Shown piece by piece: positions 63,942 to 64,000 of a stretch of DNA of 64,000 nt. The stretch covers positions 102,330 through 166,329 of the forward strand of contig NZ_JAHEBV010000002.1 of the NCBI RefSeq assembly GCF_024642085.1, given 5' to 3'. The notes below the pieces were generated by a model. It saw only the letters and a program-made list of their open reading frames with translations. It searched no databases and was not told where the DNA came from. Position 1 is the stretch's first letter. The number at the start of each line of letters is the position of its first letter. The stretch is from Novosphingobium sp. (GTDB lineage Bacteria; Pseudomonadota; Alphaproteobacteria; Sphingomonadales; Sphingomonadaceae). The position numbers were made by a program, and so were the translations under genes.

Positions 63942-64000
63942 ACCCTTTCCCAAATCGCGGAATCGGATTAAGGAGCCGCCCAGACAACCGTCTAAGGAGA
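63942..64000 (+). promoter_or_regulatory. Leader of a gene beyond the window
   Basis: A short non-coding stretch after pdeM ends with AAGGAGA at the very edge, a ribosome-binding-site-like sequence. The start codon would lie just outside. Nothing more can be said. Confidence 0.35.

Overview
The window is about 64 kb of chromosomal DNA from an alphaproteobacterium, most likely a member of the order Sphingomonadales (Sphingomonadaceae or Erythrobacteraceae). This rests on recognition rather than a database search. The supporting features are a high-GC backbone with tightly packed and overlapping genes, a SUF iron-sulfur operon led by an Rrf2 regulator, an xseA-DUF2093-M23 peptidase block, MmcB and PdeM DNA-repair proteins, a large TonB-dependent receptor, and a PAS_5 protein. 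No exact species can be assigned.

Layout. 1-4460: leftward genes for a long-chain acyl-CoA ligase (cut by the window edge), gamma-glutamyltransferase and class 2 dihydroorotate dehydrogenase. 4461-4755: an intergenic stretch with a strong rightward terminator and a possible small RNA, then an AraC-type regulator. 5751-13383: a SUF operon (rrf2, sufB, sufC, sufD, sufS, sufT-like, sufA). It carries unusual cargo between sufB and sufC: a sulfotransferase on the opposite strand, then DUF559, GNAT and secreted-protein genes in operon orientation. A 41-codon ORF is wedged between sufC and sufD. 13380-35947: mostly housekeeping genes. They include an adenosine-kinase-like PfkB, purD and xseA (whose start codons overlap head to head), an M23 peptidase, a TonB receptor, rpmB, tadA, RNase T2, nadC, a LytS/LytTR two-component pair, a DsbA-like protein, an M48-TPR protease, an alpha/beta hydrolase, an acidic PAS protein and mmcB.

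36074-56634: a lower-GC accessory locus lying between tRNA-Arg(CCG) and tRNA-Ser(GGA). It encodes an ABC-transporter-dependent (group 2 type) capsule system. The genes make and activate Kdo (kdsA, kdsD, kdsB), transfer it as the lipid-linked primer (KpsC-like, KpsS-like), build the chain (two GT4-type glycosyltransferases), supply GDP-6-deoxyhexose (gmd and an Rmd-like reductase) and export the polymer (Wza/KpsD-like, KpsE, KpsM, KpsT). Two possible decorating or lipid-modifying enzymes are also present: an LTA-synthase-like sulfatase-fold protein and a fatty-acid-hydroxylase-family protein. No HAD-type KdsC phosphatase is present, but a histidine-phosphatase gene sits exactly between kdsB and kpsC. 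A decayed IS3-family element with 3-bp target duplications lies at the right end.

56743-64000: backbone genes again. They encode a cyclophilin-type isomerase, a DUF1905 protein, a VOC protein, a bifunctional RelA/SpoT enzyme, an SLC13-like permease, hemF and pdeM. The last bases look like the leader of a gene beyond the window.

The most interesting points are the capsule island with its missing KdsC and its candidate replacement, the interrupted SUF operon with its embedded small ORF and upstream inverted repeat, and the candidate small RNA at about 4585-4700. No CRISPR array, defence system or intact prophage was seen.
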